Both the position numbers and the translations under genes were made by a program. A stretch of DNA of 64,000 nucleotides from Hydrogenophaga crassostreae (GTDB lineage: Bacteria > Pseudomonadota > Gammaproteobacteria > Burkholderiales > Burkholderiaceae_C): the NCBI RefSeq assembly GCF_001761385.1, contig NZ_CP017476.1, positions 733,501-797,500 on the forward strand, read 5' to 3'. Shown piece after piece: positions 55,096 through 63,813 of the stretch (positions are counted from its first letter, which is position 1; each line of letters starts with the position of its first letter). The notes under the pieces are model-generated. The model was not told where the DNA came from. It saw only the letters and a list, made by a program, of their open reading frames with translations, and searched no databases.

Positions 55096-55491
55096 ATGAG
55101 CATGAGTGATCCTATTGCTGACATGTTGACCCGCATTCGCAATGCGCAGATGGTCGAGAAGACCATCGTGTCGATGCCAGCATCCAAAGTCAAAACCGCG
55201 ATAGCCCAAGTCCTGAAAGACGAAGGTTATATCGACGGATATCAGATCAAAAGCGCCGACGGCAAGAATGAACTTGAGATCTCTCTCAAGTACTACGCTG
55301 GCCGTCCCGTGATCGAGCGCATCGAGCGTGTGAGCCGTCCTGGCCTGCGCGTCTACCGTGGCCGCAACGCAATCCCTCAGGTCCAGAATGGCCTGGGCGT
55401 CGCGATCGTCACCACGCCTCAGGGTGTGATGACCGATCGCAAGGCTCGTGCTACCGGTGTCGGTGGTGAAGTCTTGTGCTACGTCGCCTGA
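55096..55491 (+). CDS. rpsH: 30S ribosomal protein S8
   Basis: 131 residues. SDPIADMLTRIRNAQMV start and the GVMTDRKARATGVGGEVLCYVA end. Primary 16S rRNA binder and, in E. coli, the translational repressor of the spc operon via a site in rplE. Such a site was not verified here. Confidence 0.98.
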   Translation: MSMSDPIADMLTRIRNAQMVEKTIVSMPASKVKTAIAQVLKDEGYIDGYQIKSADGKNELEISLKYYAGRPVIERIERVSRPGLRVYRGRNAIPQVQNGLGVAIVTTPQGVMTDRKARATGVGGEVLCYVA

Positions 55492-55516
55492 TGCGCGCAC
55501 ATTGAGGAGAAACTGA

Positions 55517-56050
55517 ATGTCACGTATTGGAAAACAGCCAGTCACCGTCCCCGCAGGGGTCGAAGTGGCTGTCAACAGCGACTTGATCAACGTCAAGGGT
55601 GCCCTGGGCGCCCTGGCTCTGGCGCAAAACGCCTTGGTCAAAGTAGAAAACAACGCAGGCACATTGTCTTTTGTGCCTGCCAACGACTCGCGTGATGCCA
55701 ACGCCATGTCTGGAACCATGCGTCAGCTGGTGAACAACATGGTCAACGGCGTGAGCAAAGGTTTCGAAAAGAAACTGACGCTTCTCGGCGTGGGTTACAA
55801 GGCTCAGGCGCAGGGCGCCAAGCTCAATTTGACGGTGGGCTATTCGCACCCCGTCGTGATGGACATGCCCGCTGGCATCAAGGTCGAGACCCCAACCCCG
55901 ACCGAGATCGTCATCAAAGGTGCTGACCGTCAACGTGTTGGCCAGATCGCTTCCGAAGTGCGCGCAGTGCGCCCTCCCGAGCCCTACAAGGGCAAGGGCA
56001 TCCGTTATTCGGATGAGAAGGTCACGATCAAGGAAACCAAGAAGAAATAA
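55517..56050 (+). CDS. rplF: 50S ribosomal protein L6
   Basis: 177 residues with the two duplicated L6 folds; SRIGKQPVTVPAGVEV start and GKGIRYSDEKVTIKETKKK end. GAGGAGA lies before the ATG. Binds near the sarcin-ricin loop. Confidence 0.98.
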   Translation: MSRIGKQPVTVPAGVEVAVNSDLINVKGALGALALAQNALVKVENNAGTLSFVPANDSRDANAMSGTMRQLVNNMVNGVSKGFEKKLTLLGVGYKAQAQGAKLNLTVGYSHPVVMDMPAGIKVETPTPTEIVIKGADRQRVGQIASEVRAVRPPEPYKGKGIRYSDEKVTIKETKKK

Positions 56051-56061
56051 GGATCAGGATC

Positions 56062-56427
56062 ATGTTGACGAAAAAAGAGCAACGTCTGCGTCGTGCGCGT
56101 CAAACGCGTATCCGTATTGCGCAACAAAGCGCCGTGCGCCTGACCGTGAACCGCACCAACCTGCACATCTACGCCGCCGTCATCTCCGACGATGGTTCCC
56201 GTGTGCTGGCATCGGCCTCAACGGCCGAAGCCGAGATGCGTACCCAAATCGGTGGTGCTGGCAAGGGTGGCAACACCGCTGCTGCGGCCCTGATCGGCAA
56301 GCGCATCGCTGAGCGGGCAAAAGCCGCAGGCATCGAAAAGGTCGCTTTTGACCGTTCGGGCTTTGCTTACCATGGTCGGGTCAAGGCCCTTGCAGATGCC
56401 GCTCGTGAAGCCGGCCTGCAGTTCTGA
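56062..56427 (+). CDS. rplR: 50S ribosomal protein L18
   Basis: 121 residues. Basic N-terminus KKEQRLRRARQTRIRIAQQ followed by the 5S rRNA-binding fold; DRSGFAYHGRVKALADAAREAGLQF is the family C-terminus. Confidence 0.98.
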   Translation: MLTKKEQRLRRARQTRIRIAQQSAVRLTVNRTNLHIYAAVISDDGSRVLASASTAEAEMRTQIGGAGKGGNTAAAALIGKRIAERAKAAGIEKVAFDRSGFAYHGRVKALADAAREAGLQF

Positions 56428-56444
56428 TCAGACGGGAAAACACA

Positions 56445-56963
56445 ATGGCTAAATTTACCGCAAACATCAACAAAGAAGCGAACGACGACGGTCTGCGCGA
56501 GAAGATGATCGCGATCAACCGCGTGACCAAAGTGGTCAAGGGCGGTCGCATCCTCGGTTTCGCAGCGCTGACCGTGGTCGGTGACGGCGATGGCCGCGTT
56601 GGCATGGGCAAAGGCAAGGCGCGTGAAGTGCCCGTTGCTGTCCAGAAGGCCATGGAGGCCGCTCGTCGCAACATGAGCAAGGTGTCGATCAAAAACGGAT
56701 CGCTGCACCACAGCGTGAAGGGTGAGCACGGCGCATCCAATGTGATGATGCTGCCTGCTGCCAAAGGTACCGGCATCATTGCAGGCGGCCCGATGCGAGC
56801 TGTGTTCGAAGTTGTGGGTATCACCGATGTCGTGGCCAAAAGCCATGGCTCGAGCAACCCTTACAACCTCGTGCGAGCCACGCTGGACGCCTTGAAGAAC
56901 TCCACCACGCCTGCCGACGTGGCCGCCAAGCGCGGTAAGTCGGTCGAGGACATCCTCGGTTGA
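56445..56963 (+). CDS. rpsE: 30S ribosomal protein S5
   Basis: 172 residues. RVTKVVKGGRILGFAALTVVGDGDG is the double-stranded RNA-binding segment. Contributes to decoding accuracy; spectinomycin resistance maps to its loop, which reads here as VKGGR without obvious change. Confidence 0.98.
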   Translation: MAKFTANINKEANDDGLREKMIAINRVTKVVKGGRILGFAALTVVGDGDGRVGMGKGKAREVPVAVQKAMEAARRNMSKVSIKNGSLHHSVKGEHGASNVMMLPAAKGTGIIAGGPMRAVFEVVGITDVVAKSHGSSNPYNLVRATLDALKNSTTPADVAAKRGKSVEDILG

Positions 56964-56977
56964 GGCAAGGAACGATC

Positions 56978-57160
56978 ATGACAACTCAAACCACCGTCAA
57001 GGTCCAATTGGTGCGCAGCCCAATCGGTACCAAGCAATCCCACCGCGACACCGTTCGTGGTCTGGGTTTGCGCAAAGTCAACAGCACCAGTGAACTGCAG
57101 GATACCCCTGCAGTTCGCGGCATGATCAACAAGATCAGCTACCTGGTCAAAGTACTCTGA
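56978..57160 (+). CDS. rpmD: 50S ribosomal protein L30
   Basis: 60 residues. VKVQLVRSPIGTKQSHRDTVRGLGLRK is diagnostic. The ATG at 56978 is used; an in-frame GTG- or TTG-type start at 56960 overlaps rpsE and is unlikely. Confidence 0.97.
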   Translation: MTTQTTVKVQLVRSPIGTKQSHRDTVRGLGLRKVNSTSELQDTPAVRGMINKISYLVKVL

Positions 57161-57174
57161 TCGGAGTGACAGAC

Positions 57175-57609
57175 ATGCAACTCAATTCCATCAAGCCTTC
57201 TGAAGGCTCCAAGCACGCCAAGCGTCGCGTGGGTCGTGGCATCGGCTCCGGCCTGGGTAAAACCGCTGGCCGTGGCCATAAAGGCCAAAAATCGCGCACC
57301 GGCGGCTACCACAAGGTGGGCTTCGAAGGCGGTCAAATGCCTATGCAGCGTCGCTTGCCCAAGCGTGGCTTCAAGTCTGCCCAACTTCAGTTCAATGCCG
57401 AAGTGACGCTGACCGACTTGAACGGCTTGGCTGTCGCTGAAATCGACATGCTTGTGTTGAAGCAAGCCGGTCTGGTTGCCAACATTGCCAAGCGCGTCAA
57501 AGTCATCAAAACGGGTGAAATCACCCGTGCTGTGACCCTGAAAGACGTGACCGCCACCGCTGGCGCCAAGCAGGCCATCGAAGCTGCTGGTGGCTCGTTG
57601 GCTTCTTGA
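57175..57609 (+). CDS. rplO: 50S ribosomal protein L15
   Basis: 144 residues. GSKHAKRRVGRGIGSGLGKTAGRGHKGQKSR is the glycine- and lysine-rich N-terminal extension. Late assembly protein. The start at 57175 is preferred to an upstream in-frame ATG at 57166. Confidence 0.97.
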   Translation: MQLNSIKPSEGSKHAKRRVGRGIGSGLGKTAGRGHKGQKSRTGGYHKVGFEGGQMPMQRRLPKRGFKSAQLQFNAEVTLTDLNGLAVAEIDMLVLKQAGLVANIAKRVKVIKTGEITRAVTLKDVTATAGAKQAIEAAGGSLAS

Positions 57610-57629
57610 TCAAACGCACAAGGTAACCT

Positions 57630-58937
57630 GTGGCAACTGCATCTCCAACCCTCGCCAAGACAGGCAAGTTCGGCGACCTCAATCGTCGACTGGTGTTCCT
57701 GTTGTTGGCACTGGTGGTGTACCGAATTGGCGCACACATTCCGGTGCCTGGTATTGATCCTGCGCAGCTCGAGCAGCTGTTCAAGGGTCAGGCCGGAGGT
57801 ATTCTGAGCCTGTTCAACATGTTCTCCGGCGGCGCTCTGTCGCGCTTCACGGTGTTCGCGTTGGGCATCATGCCCTACATTTCTGCTTCGATCATCATGC
57901 AATTGATGACCTATGTGGTTCCGGCATTCGAGCAGTTGAAGAAAGAGGGTGAAGCTGGGCGTCGAAAGATCACCGCTTACACCCGCTACGGTACGCTGGG
58001 GTTGGCTGTATTCCAGGCCACGGGAATTGCTGTTGCGCTGGAAAGTCAGGCCGGGCTGGTCATTGCGCCGGGCATGTGGTTCCGCTTGACCGCGGTGGTC
58101 AGTCTTGTTGCCGGTACGATGTTCTTGATGTGGCTTGGTGAACAGATCACCGAGCGCGGTTTGGGCAACGGCATTTCAATCTTGATCTTTGCTGGAATTG
58201 CTGCAGGCTTGCCAAACGCCATTGGCGGACTGCTTGAGCTGGTGAGAACCGGCGCCATGAATATTCTGGCAGCGATTGCCATCGTGATTCTGGTGGGTCT
58301 GGTGACCTATTTTGTGGTGTTCGTCGAACGTGGGCAACGCAAGATTTTGGTCAACTATGCCCGTCGACAGGTGGGTAATAAGGTGTATGGCGGTCAGTCA
58401 TCTCACCTTCCGTTGAAGCTGAACATGGCTGGTGTAATCCCACCCATCTTCGCGTCGAGTATCATTCTGCTCCCGACCACTGTGGTGAGTTGGGTCAGTA
58501 CCGGTGACTCAACCCGTTGGTTGCGTGACATCGCTTCGGCTCTGTCACCAGGTCAGCCAATCTATGTGGCCTTGTATGCGGCCGCCATTATCTTTTTCTG
58601 CTTTTTTTACACCGCTTTGGTGTTCAACAGCCGGGAGACGGCAGACAACTTGAAAAAAAGTGGTGCGTTCATCCCAGGCATTCGTCCTGGTGATCAGACC
58701 GCTCGCTATATCGACAAGATATTGCTGCGATTGACGATGGTGGGTGCGATCTACATCACAGCAGTGTGTTTGCTGCCAGAGTTCCTGATCTTGAAATACA
58801 ACGTGCCGTTCTACTTTGGCGGTACTTCTCTGTTGATCATTGTTGTCGTTACGATGGATTTCATGGCCCAGGTGCAGAACTACATGATGTCTCAGCAGTA
58901 TGAATCGCTGTTGAAAAAGGCCAACTTCAAGTCCTGA
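57630..58937 (+). CDS. secY: Preprotein translocase subunit SecY
   Basis: 435 residues with ten membrane helices. Channel subunit of the Sec translocon. IPVPGID at the start, MFSGGALSRFTVFALGIMPYISASIIMQL, and the cytoplasmic loop VERGQRKILVNYARRQ are typical. GTG start with AAGGTAA ahead of it. Standard position after rplO. Confidence 0.97.
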   Translation: MATASPTLAKTGKFGDLNRRLVFLLLALVVYRIGAHIPVPGIDPAQLEQLFKGQAGGILSLFNMFSGGALSRFTVFALGIMPYISASIIMQLMTYVVPAFEQLKKEGEAGRRKITAYTRYGTLGLAVFQATGIAVALESQAGLVIAPGMWFRLTAVVSLVAGTMFLMWLGEQITERGLGNGISILIFAGIAAGLPNAIGGLLELVRTGAMNILAAIAIVILVGLVTYFVVFVERGQRKILVNYARRQVGNKVYGGQSSHLPLKLNMAGVIPPIFASSIILLPTTVVSWVSTGDSTRWLRDIASALSPGQPIYVALYAAAIIFFCFFYTALVFNSRETADNLKKSGAFIPGIRPGDQTARYIDKILLRLTMVGAIYITAVCLLPEFLILKYNVPFYFGGTSLLIIVVVTMDFMAQVQNYMMSQQYESLLKKANFKS

Positions 58938-58984
58938 AGACTTGGGGTGGCGTAAAGAATTATTGAAATTTCCAGGAGAAAACT

Positions 58985-59098
58985 ATGAGAGTTTCAGCTT
59001 CGGTAAAGAAGATGTGCCGCAACTGTAAGGTCATCAAGCGTCATGGCATCGTGCGGGTTATCTGCACGGATCCACGTCACAAGCAGCGTCAAGGCTGA
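58985..59098 (+). CDS. rpmJ: 50S ribosomal protein L36
   Basis: 37 residues: MRVSASVKKMCRNCKVI, then a C-terminal half ending in DPRHKQRQG. Three Cys and one His form the zinc site of the usual L36. Preceded by CCAGGAGA. infA, often found between secY and rpmJ in Burkholderia, is not in the 47-base gap. Confidence 0.96.
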   Translation: MRVSASVKKMCRNCKVIKRHGIVRVICTDPRHKQRQG

Positions 59099-59121
59099 TC
59101 GGTTAGGACTAGAGGAAAATC

Positions 59122-59487
59122 ATGGCTCGTATTGCAGGCATCAACATTCCGCCGCACAAGCACGCTGAAATCGGCTTGACGGCAATCTTCGGCATTGGCC
59201 GCACCCGCGCTCGCAAAATTTGCGAAGCTTGCGGCATTGACTACGCCAAGAAGATCAAAGATCTCGACGACGCAGATCTCGAGAAAATTCGCGATCAAGT
59301 CGGCTTGTTCACGATCGAAGGTGATCTGCGCCGCGAGACCACCATGAACATCAAGCGTTTGATGGACATTGGCTGCTACCGCGGGTTCCGTCACCGCCGT
59401 GGCCTGCCATTGCGTGGTCAGCGTACGAAGACAAATGCGCGTACGCGCAAGGGCCCGCGCAAGGCGGCCCTGTCGCTGAAGAAATAA
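59122..59487 (+). CDS. rpsM: 30S ribosomal protein S13
   Basis: 121 residues. ARIAGINIPPHKHAEIGLTAIFGIGRTRARKI start and RGLPLRGQRTKTNARTRKGPRK end. Contacts tRNA and the 50S head bridge. First gene of the alpha-operon part; no promoter is clear in the 23-base gap. Confidence 0.98.
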   Translation: MARIAGINIPPHKHAEIGLTAIFGIGRTRARKICEACGIDYAKKIKDLDDADLEKIRDQVGLFTIEGDLRRETTMNIKRLMDIGCYRGFRHRRGLPLRGQRTKTNARTRKGPRKAALSLKK

Positions 59488-59505
59488 TCAGATTGAAGGA
59501 TCTCC

Positions 59506-59910
59506 ATGGCTAAGTCACCCAACAGCGCAGCTTCCGCACGCGTTCGCAAAAAGGTCCGCAAGAACATTGCCGACGGTATTGCTCACGTGCACGCTTCGTT
59601 CAACAACACCATCATCACCATCACCGACCGCCAGGGCAACGCTTTGTCTTGGGCTTCATCGGGTGGCCAAGGTTTCAAAGGCTCGCGCAAGTCGACACCT
59701 TTTGCCGCACAGGTGGCATCCGAAGTTGCTGGCCGCGCGGCCATCGAGCAAGGTATCAAGAACCTCGACGTCGAGATCAAGGGTCCAGGCCCTGGTCGCG
59801 AATCGTCGGTGCGCGCCTTGGGCGCATTGGGCATCCGGATCAACTCCATTGCCGATGTGACGCCTGTTCCGCACAACGGTTGCCGTCCTCAGAAGCGTCG
59901 CCGCATCTGA
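59506..59910 (+). CDS. rpsK: 30S ribosomal protein S11
   Basis: 134 residues. VHASFNNTIITITDRQGNALSWASSGG and VTPVPHNGCRPQKRRRI are hallmarks. Lies in the 30S platform. A strong terminator follows before rpsD. Confidence 0.98.
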   Translation: MAKSPNSAASARVRKKVRKNIADGIAHVHASFNNTIITITDRQGNALSWASSGGQGFKGSRKSTPFAAQVASEVAGRAAIEQGIKNLDVEIKGPGPGRESSVRALGALGIRINSIADVTPVPHNGCRPQKRRRI

Positions 59911-59936
59911 TGGATATGGCGTGCTCAAAAGCACGC

Positions 59937-59942
59937 TATAAT
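59937..59942 (+). promoter_or_regulatory. TATAAT hexamer between rpsK and rpsD
   Basis: A perfect -10 hexamer follows a GTGCT-CAAAA-AGCAC hairpin. No good -35 is found at 16-18 bases. If used, transcription would begin just before the terminator at 59960. Confidence 0.4.
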
Positions 59943-59959
59943 CAAAGGCTTTTTCGAGC

Positions 59960-59990
59960 GCCACCGCAGTTGCCTGCGGTGGCATTTTTT
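59960..59990 (+). terminator. Intrinsic terminator between rpsK and rpsD
   Basis: Perfect 10-bp stem GCCACCGCAG/CTGCGGTGGC with a TTGC loop, followed by ATTTTTT. A textbook Rho-independent structure inside an operon that is continuous in most relatives. It may attenuate rpsD-rpoA-rplQ, or an anti-terminated leader may regulate them. Confidence 0.8.
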
Positions 59991-60081
59991 GCTAAGCCCA
60001 CCGCCGAATCGTTGCTGATCTCGGCTCCTGCAATGGCTGCATTTTTGGGCCGGTTGCGGTAGAACTTAAAAGGAAAACCAC

Positions 60082-60705
60082 GTGGCACGCTACCTCGGCC
60101 CCAAGGCCAAACTCTCACGCCGTGAAGGCTCTGACCTGTTGCTCAAGAGCGCCCGTCGTTCGATCAGTGACAAAGCCAAATTTGACTCCAAGCCCGGCCA
60201 GCATGGTCGCACTTCCGGTCAGCGTACGTCAGACTTCGGTTTGCAACTGCGCGAAAAACAAAAAGTCAAACGCACTTATGGTGTGCTGGAGCGCCAGTTC
60301 CGCCGCTACTTCGCCGAAGCCGATCGCCGCCGTGGCAACACCGGCGCCAACCTCTTGTTCCTGTTGGAAGCACGCCTCGATAACGTCGTGTTCCGCATGG
60401 GTTTCGCGTCGACCCGTGCTGAAGCCCGTCAGATCGTCTCGCACAAGGCCATCACTGTGAATGGGCAGTCGGTCAATATCCCTTCCTATCAAGTGAAGGC
60501 CGGTGATGTGATCGCCGTGCGCGAGAAGTCCAAGAAACAAGTCCGCGTGATCGAAGCGCTGGAGTTGGCCAAGCAAATTGGTTTCCCTGCCTGGGTTGAT
60601 GTGGCTGTTGACAAAGCCGAAGGCGTGTTTAAGAAGTCACCTGATCGCGACGAGTTTGCTTCCGACGTCAACGAGTCGTTGATCGTCGAACTGTATTCCC
60701 GTTAA
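60082..60705 (+). CDS. rpsD: 30S ribosomal protein S4
   Basis: 207 residues. MARYLGPKAKLSRREGSDLLLKS start and the S4 RNA-binding domain RLDNVVFRMGFASTRAEARQIVSHKAITVNG. GTG start with AAAGGAAA upstream. A primary 16S binder and known autogenous regulator of alpha operons; here its gene sits behind a terminator, 171 bases after rpsK. Confidence 0.98.
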   Translation: MARYLGPKAKLSRREGSDLLLKSARRSISDKAKFDSKPGQHGRTSGQRTSDFGLQLREKQKVKRTYGVLERQFRRYFAEADRRRGNTGANLLFLLEARLDNVVFRMGFASTRAEARQIVSHKAITVNGQSVNIPSYQVKAGDVIAVREKSKKQVRVIEALELAKQIGFPAWVDVAVDKAEGVFKKSPDRDEFASDVNESLIVELYSR

Positions 60706-60795
60706 TTTCGTTCCCGGCAACCCATTGGGGGTCGCCGGGTCGTGCTCCGTCTGCCTTATCGGTGTAACGAGCTGAGGGTAATGAAGGAAGTCTGA

Positions 60796-61782
60796 ATGCT
60801 GAACAATCTGCTCAAGCCCAAAACAATCAATGTCGAACAAGTTTCGACGAACCGCGCCAAGGTCACGCTCGAGCCTTTCGAACGTGGCTACGGGCATACC
60901 TTGGGCAATGCCCTGCGTCGGGTGCTGCTTTCTTCCATGGTCGGCCATGCGCCAACCGAAGTGACGATTGCCGGGGTTGTACATGAGTACTCCTCTATTG
61001 ACGGTGTCCAGGAAGACGTCGTCAACATGCTGCTCAACCTCAAAGGTGTGGTGTTCAAACTCCACAACCGCGATGAAGTGACGCTTAGCCTGCGCAAGGA
61101 TGGCGAAGGGATCGTGACGGCAGCTGACATTCAAACGCCCCACGATGTTGAAATCGTCAATCCAGAACACGTGATTGCCACGCTCTCCGGCGGTGCCAAG
61201 TTGGATATGCAGATCAAGGTCGAAAAGGGTCGCGGCTATGTGCCCGGTAGCCTGCGTCGCAATGACGACCAGTCGCGCTCGCTTGGACGCATCGTGTTGG
61301 ACGCTTCTTTTTCTCCGATCAAGCGCGTCAGCTACACGGTTGAAAGTGCACGCGTCGAGCAGCGCACCGATCTGGACAAGCTTGTTCTGGAAATCGAAAC
61401 CAATGGTTCGATAGGCCCGGAAGAAGCGGTTCGCGCTTCGGCCAAGATCCTCGTTGAGCAGTTGGCCGTGTTCGCGCAGTTGGAAGGTCTGGAGCTCTCC
61501 GCTTTTGATCAGCCGGCTCAACGCAGTTCACAACAGTTCGATCCGATCTTGTTGCGTCCTGTCGACGAGCTTGAGTTGACGGTTCGTTCTGCCAACTGCT
61601 TGAAGGCGGAGAACATCTACTACATCGGTGATCTGATCCAACGCACCGAAAACGAGTTGCTCAAGACCCCGAATCTGGGTCGCAAGTCACTCAACGAGAT
61701 CAAGGAAGTGCTTGCTTCGCGCGGCCTGACCTTGGGTATGAAGCTTGAAAACTGGCCACCAGCTGGCCTGGACAAGCACTGA
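60796..61782 (+). CDS. rpoA: RNA polymerase subunit alpha
   Basis: 328 residues. N-terminal assembly domain (ERGYGHTLGNALRRVLLSSMVG) and C-terminal DNA/activator-binding domain (PVDELELTVRSANCLKAENIYYIGDLIQR). Two domains and normal length. The 90-base gap from rpsD contains a CCCGGC/GCCGGG hairpin (60713-60739). Confidence 0.99.
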   Translation: MLNNLLKPKTINVEQVSTNRAKVTLEPFERGYGHTLGNALRRVLLSSMVGHAPTEVTIAGVVHEYSSIDGVQEDVVNMLLNLKGVVFKLHNRDEVTLSLRKDGEGIVTAADIQTPHDVEIVNPEHVIATLSGGAKLDMQIKVEKGRGYVPGSLRRNDDQSRSLGRIVLDASFSPIKRVSYTVESARVEQRTDLDKLVLEIETNGSIGPEEAVRASAKILVEQLAVFAQLEGLELSAFDQPAQRSSQQFDPILLRPVDELELTVRSANCLKAENIYYIGDLIQRTENELLKTPNLGRKSLNEIKEVLASRGLTLGMKLENWPPAGLDKH

Positions 61783-61872
61783 AACCGATGCGCTCAGTCA
61801 CCTGAGACTGGGCTCTGACGAACTTGCAGTACCTGATACGGCTGCAGGCAAAAAACTGAAAAGGAAATCAAA

Positions 61873-62271
61873 ATGCGTCACGGACACGGATTACGTAAAC
61901 TCAACCGCACCAGCGAGCACCGCCTCGCGATGTTGCGCAACATGATGAACTCGCTGCTCACGCACGAAGTCATCAAAACCACAGTGCCCAAGGCCAAGGA
62001 GCTGCGCCGCGTTGTGGAGCCCATGATCACTTTGGCCAAGGTCGCCACGGTCGCAAACCGCCGCTTGGCATTCGACCGCCTTCGCGACCGTGATGTGGTC
62101 GTGAAGTTGTTCAATGAACTGGGTCCCCGCTTTGCCGCACGTCCAGGTGGCTACACCCGTATCCTGAAGATGGGGTACCGCGTTGGTGACAATGCGCCCA
62201 TGGCTCTGGTCGAATTGGTAGATCGCGCTGAAGAAACTGTTGCTCCGGCAGCCGGTGACGAAAAAGCGTGA
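61873..62271 (+). CDS. rplQ: 50S ribosomal protein L17
   Basis: 132 residues. MRHGHGLRKLNRTSEHRLAMLRNMMNSLL is the invariant start. The C-terminal tail ends EETVAPAAGDEKA. AAGGAAA before the ATG. Last gene of the ribosomal cluster, 90 bases after rpoA. Confidence 0.98.
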   Translation: MRHGHGLRKLNRTSEHRLAMLRNMMNSLLTHEVIKTTVPKAKELRRVVEPMITLAKVATVANRRLAFDRLRDRDVVVKLFNELGPRFAARPGGYTRILKMGYRVGDNAPMALVELVDRAEETVAPAAGDEKA

Positions 62272-62277
62272 TAGAAT
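62269..62277 (+). promoter_or_regulatory. Extended -10 promoter candidate for tRNA-fMet
   Basis: TGATAGAAT, an extended -10 (TGnTAGAAT), overlaps the rplQ stop codon and ends 12 bases before the tRNA. No good -35 box was seen, as extended -10 promoters can do without one. Confidence 0.5.
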
Positions 62278-62288
62278 ACAAGGCTTGA

Positions 62289-62365
<77 letters not shown>

Positions 62366-62393
62366 ACAAAACCCAAGTGCCAGCTTGGTCCTT

Positions 62394-62420
62394 AAAGCCC
62401 ACAGTAATGTGGGCTTTTTT
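62394..62420 (+). terminator. Intrinsic terminator after tRNA-fMet
   Basis: Stem AAAGCCCACA/TGTGGGCTTT, loop GTAA, followed by more T residues. It ends the rplQ/tRNA transcript. Confidence 0.85.
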
Positions 62421-63367
62421 GTTTTCTGGGTCCATAGCCCATCTGTAGACACAAGGTTTTTTGAAGAACCCGTTTGCGGCCTTTGGGTATCTTCCTGAGA
62501 TTGCGACCGTTGGGTACAACTCAGTCCCGTCTGTCAATCGAGTCAAGAGCGTTCGAAGTATCGATTTGAAGCTCGGTCCCGGGCATCTAGCGGCCTGCGC
62601 TTGACTGCGAAGGTCGGTGCGGTACATCACTTTTGAACCTGCCCTGCCATCGCAATCGATAGGGGGCAGCGGGCGGCGCTTGATCCCTGTAGACAGGCCC
62701 ACCTCGCGTGAATCTTCGGGTAAACGGATGCCCGAGCAGCAAATTTGAGCGTCAACAGAATCTGGTCTTCTGTCGAATTGGCGGCTCGAAGCTCTTCACT
62801 TACGCCGGCTTATGGAAAAGTTAGCTATGTATTCTGACTTCAGATAATCTCCGTAACATTGCCACAAATTCAAGTGAGTGGCTGCGGATACCGATGGCAT
62901 TGGTTCCAGGTGGGGGAGGGCCCAGCCACCTCCCCACTGGCAAGAGCTTTGGCAATGGACGAAAGCGTCCGAAGGAGTGGAGTTTGCCTCCTACCGGTCG
63001 CATATGCAGGGACACCAATCGCGCACCTCCAGTTGGCCCAGGCCATCAAAGACGGATATGCAGCGATTGCTACCGGCGGTGAGCGTACCAAGACCTCGCG
63101 CTTTGTATCTAGAAGCCGCCGTCCGAAAAAAATGGGACATTGCATACACAACGACCAGTTTCAAGCGCACAGCCGACTTCAGAGTGCCATTCCATGACCA
63201 AATTTGATCTAGGTCGAGCGGAACTCTCGGCCGAGAGGTGCGGATCTCGACCCAGGCCGCCCTTCGCGTAAAGCGACTGATTGTCCATCTAGCAACGGAG
63301 GCCGGTTGTCATTGGCATGATGACCTTGCGGTATCACGTTGAGATGGCAGTTTTCTGTGACCCAACC
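62421..63367. other. About 0.95 kb with no recognisable gene
   Basis: Open frames here are short, lack ribosome sites and match no family I know; one reading rightward from 62859 was considered and not supported. Base composition is lower in GC than the flanking genes in places. It may hold eroded accessory DNA next to a tRNA gene, a common insertion site, but no integrase, att duplication or transposase trace was found. Confidence 0.5.
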
Positions 63368-63805
63368 TCACCCGCGCTGCTGTAGCTTTTCGACGGTGAG
63401 CTTCAGCGAAGTGACTTCCTGACTCAGGTAGCGCTCAGTCACGGAGCGAAACAACTTGCCCACGGGGACGCCAAGCAGGCCGGAGAAAGCGAAGCGTAAA
63501 ACCACCCGCGAACGCCCAGGTTGCGCCTCGTCGACCGTGTGTTCGGCCACCATGAGCAGGCCCGGCGAGCGCGCACGCCATACAAAGCGCCGAGGCGACT
63601 CCACCTCTGTCACCTCCCAGGTGGCCGGAGGCAACTTAGGCTGGCGCAAGTTGTATCGGGAACCCACCGCCAGGGCTGTTCCATCAACAGGCTGAACGCT
63701 GCTGACTGTGGGAAGCCACTCCGGCCAGACGGCGACATCCGAGAGGACGCACCAAACAGACTCTCGCGGCGCTGCGATCAAGATGGATGCCTCGTATGAA
63801 CACAT
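63368..63805 (-). CDS. SRPBCC-family lipid/small-molecule-binding protein
   Basis: 145 residues with the START/Bet v1-like helix-grip fold. IAAPRESVWCVLSDVAVWPEWLPTV is the first helix-strand unit, then WEVTEVESPRRFVWRARSP and a long C-terminal helix SVTERYLSQEVTSLKLTVEKL. Members bind hydrophobic ligands or act as polyketide cyclases; the ligand is unknown. Nearly abuts the GNAT gene behind it, so the two form a small operon. Confidence 0.82.
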   Translation of the reverse strand: MCSYEASILIAAPRESVWCVLSDVAVWPEWLPTVSSVQPVDGTALAVGSRYNLRQPKLPPATWEVTEVESPRRFVWRARSPGLLMVAEHTVDEAQPGRSRVVLRFAFSGLLGVPVGKLFRSVTERYLSQEVTSLKLTVEKLQQRG

Positions 63806-63813
63806 GTGAACCC

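Noticed and set aside
62859..63197. 112-codon plus-strand frame in the gene-poor region
   Set aside because: No ribosome site, no recognisable domain, overlapping frames of equal quality on both strands; not supported as a gene.
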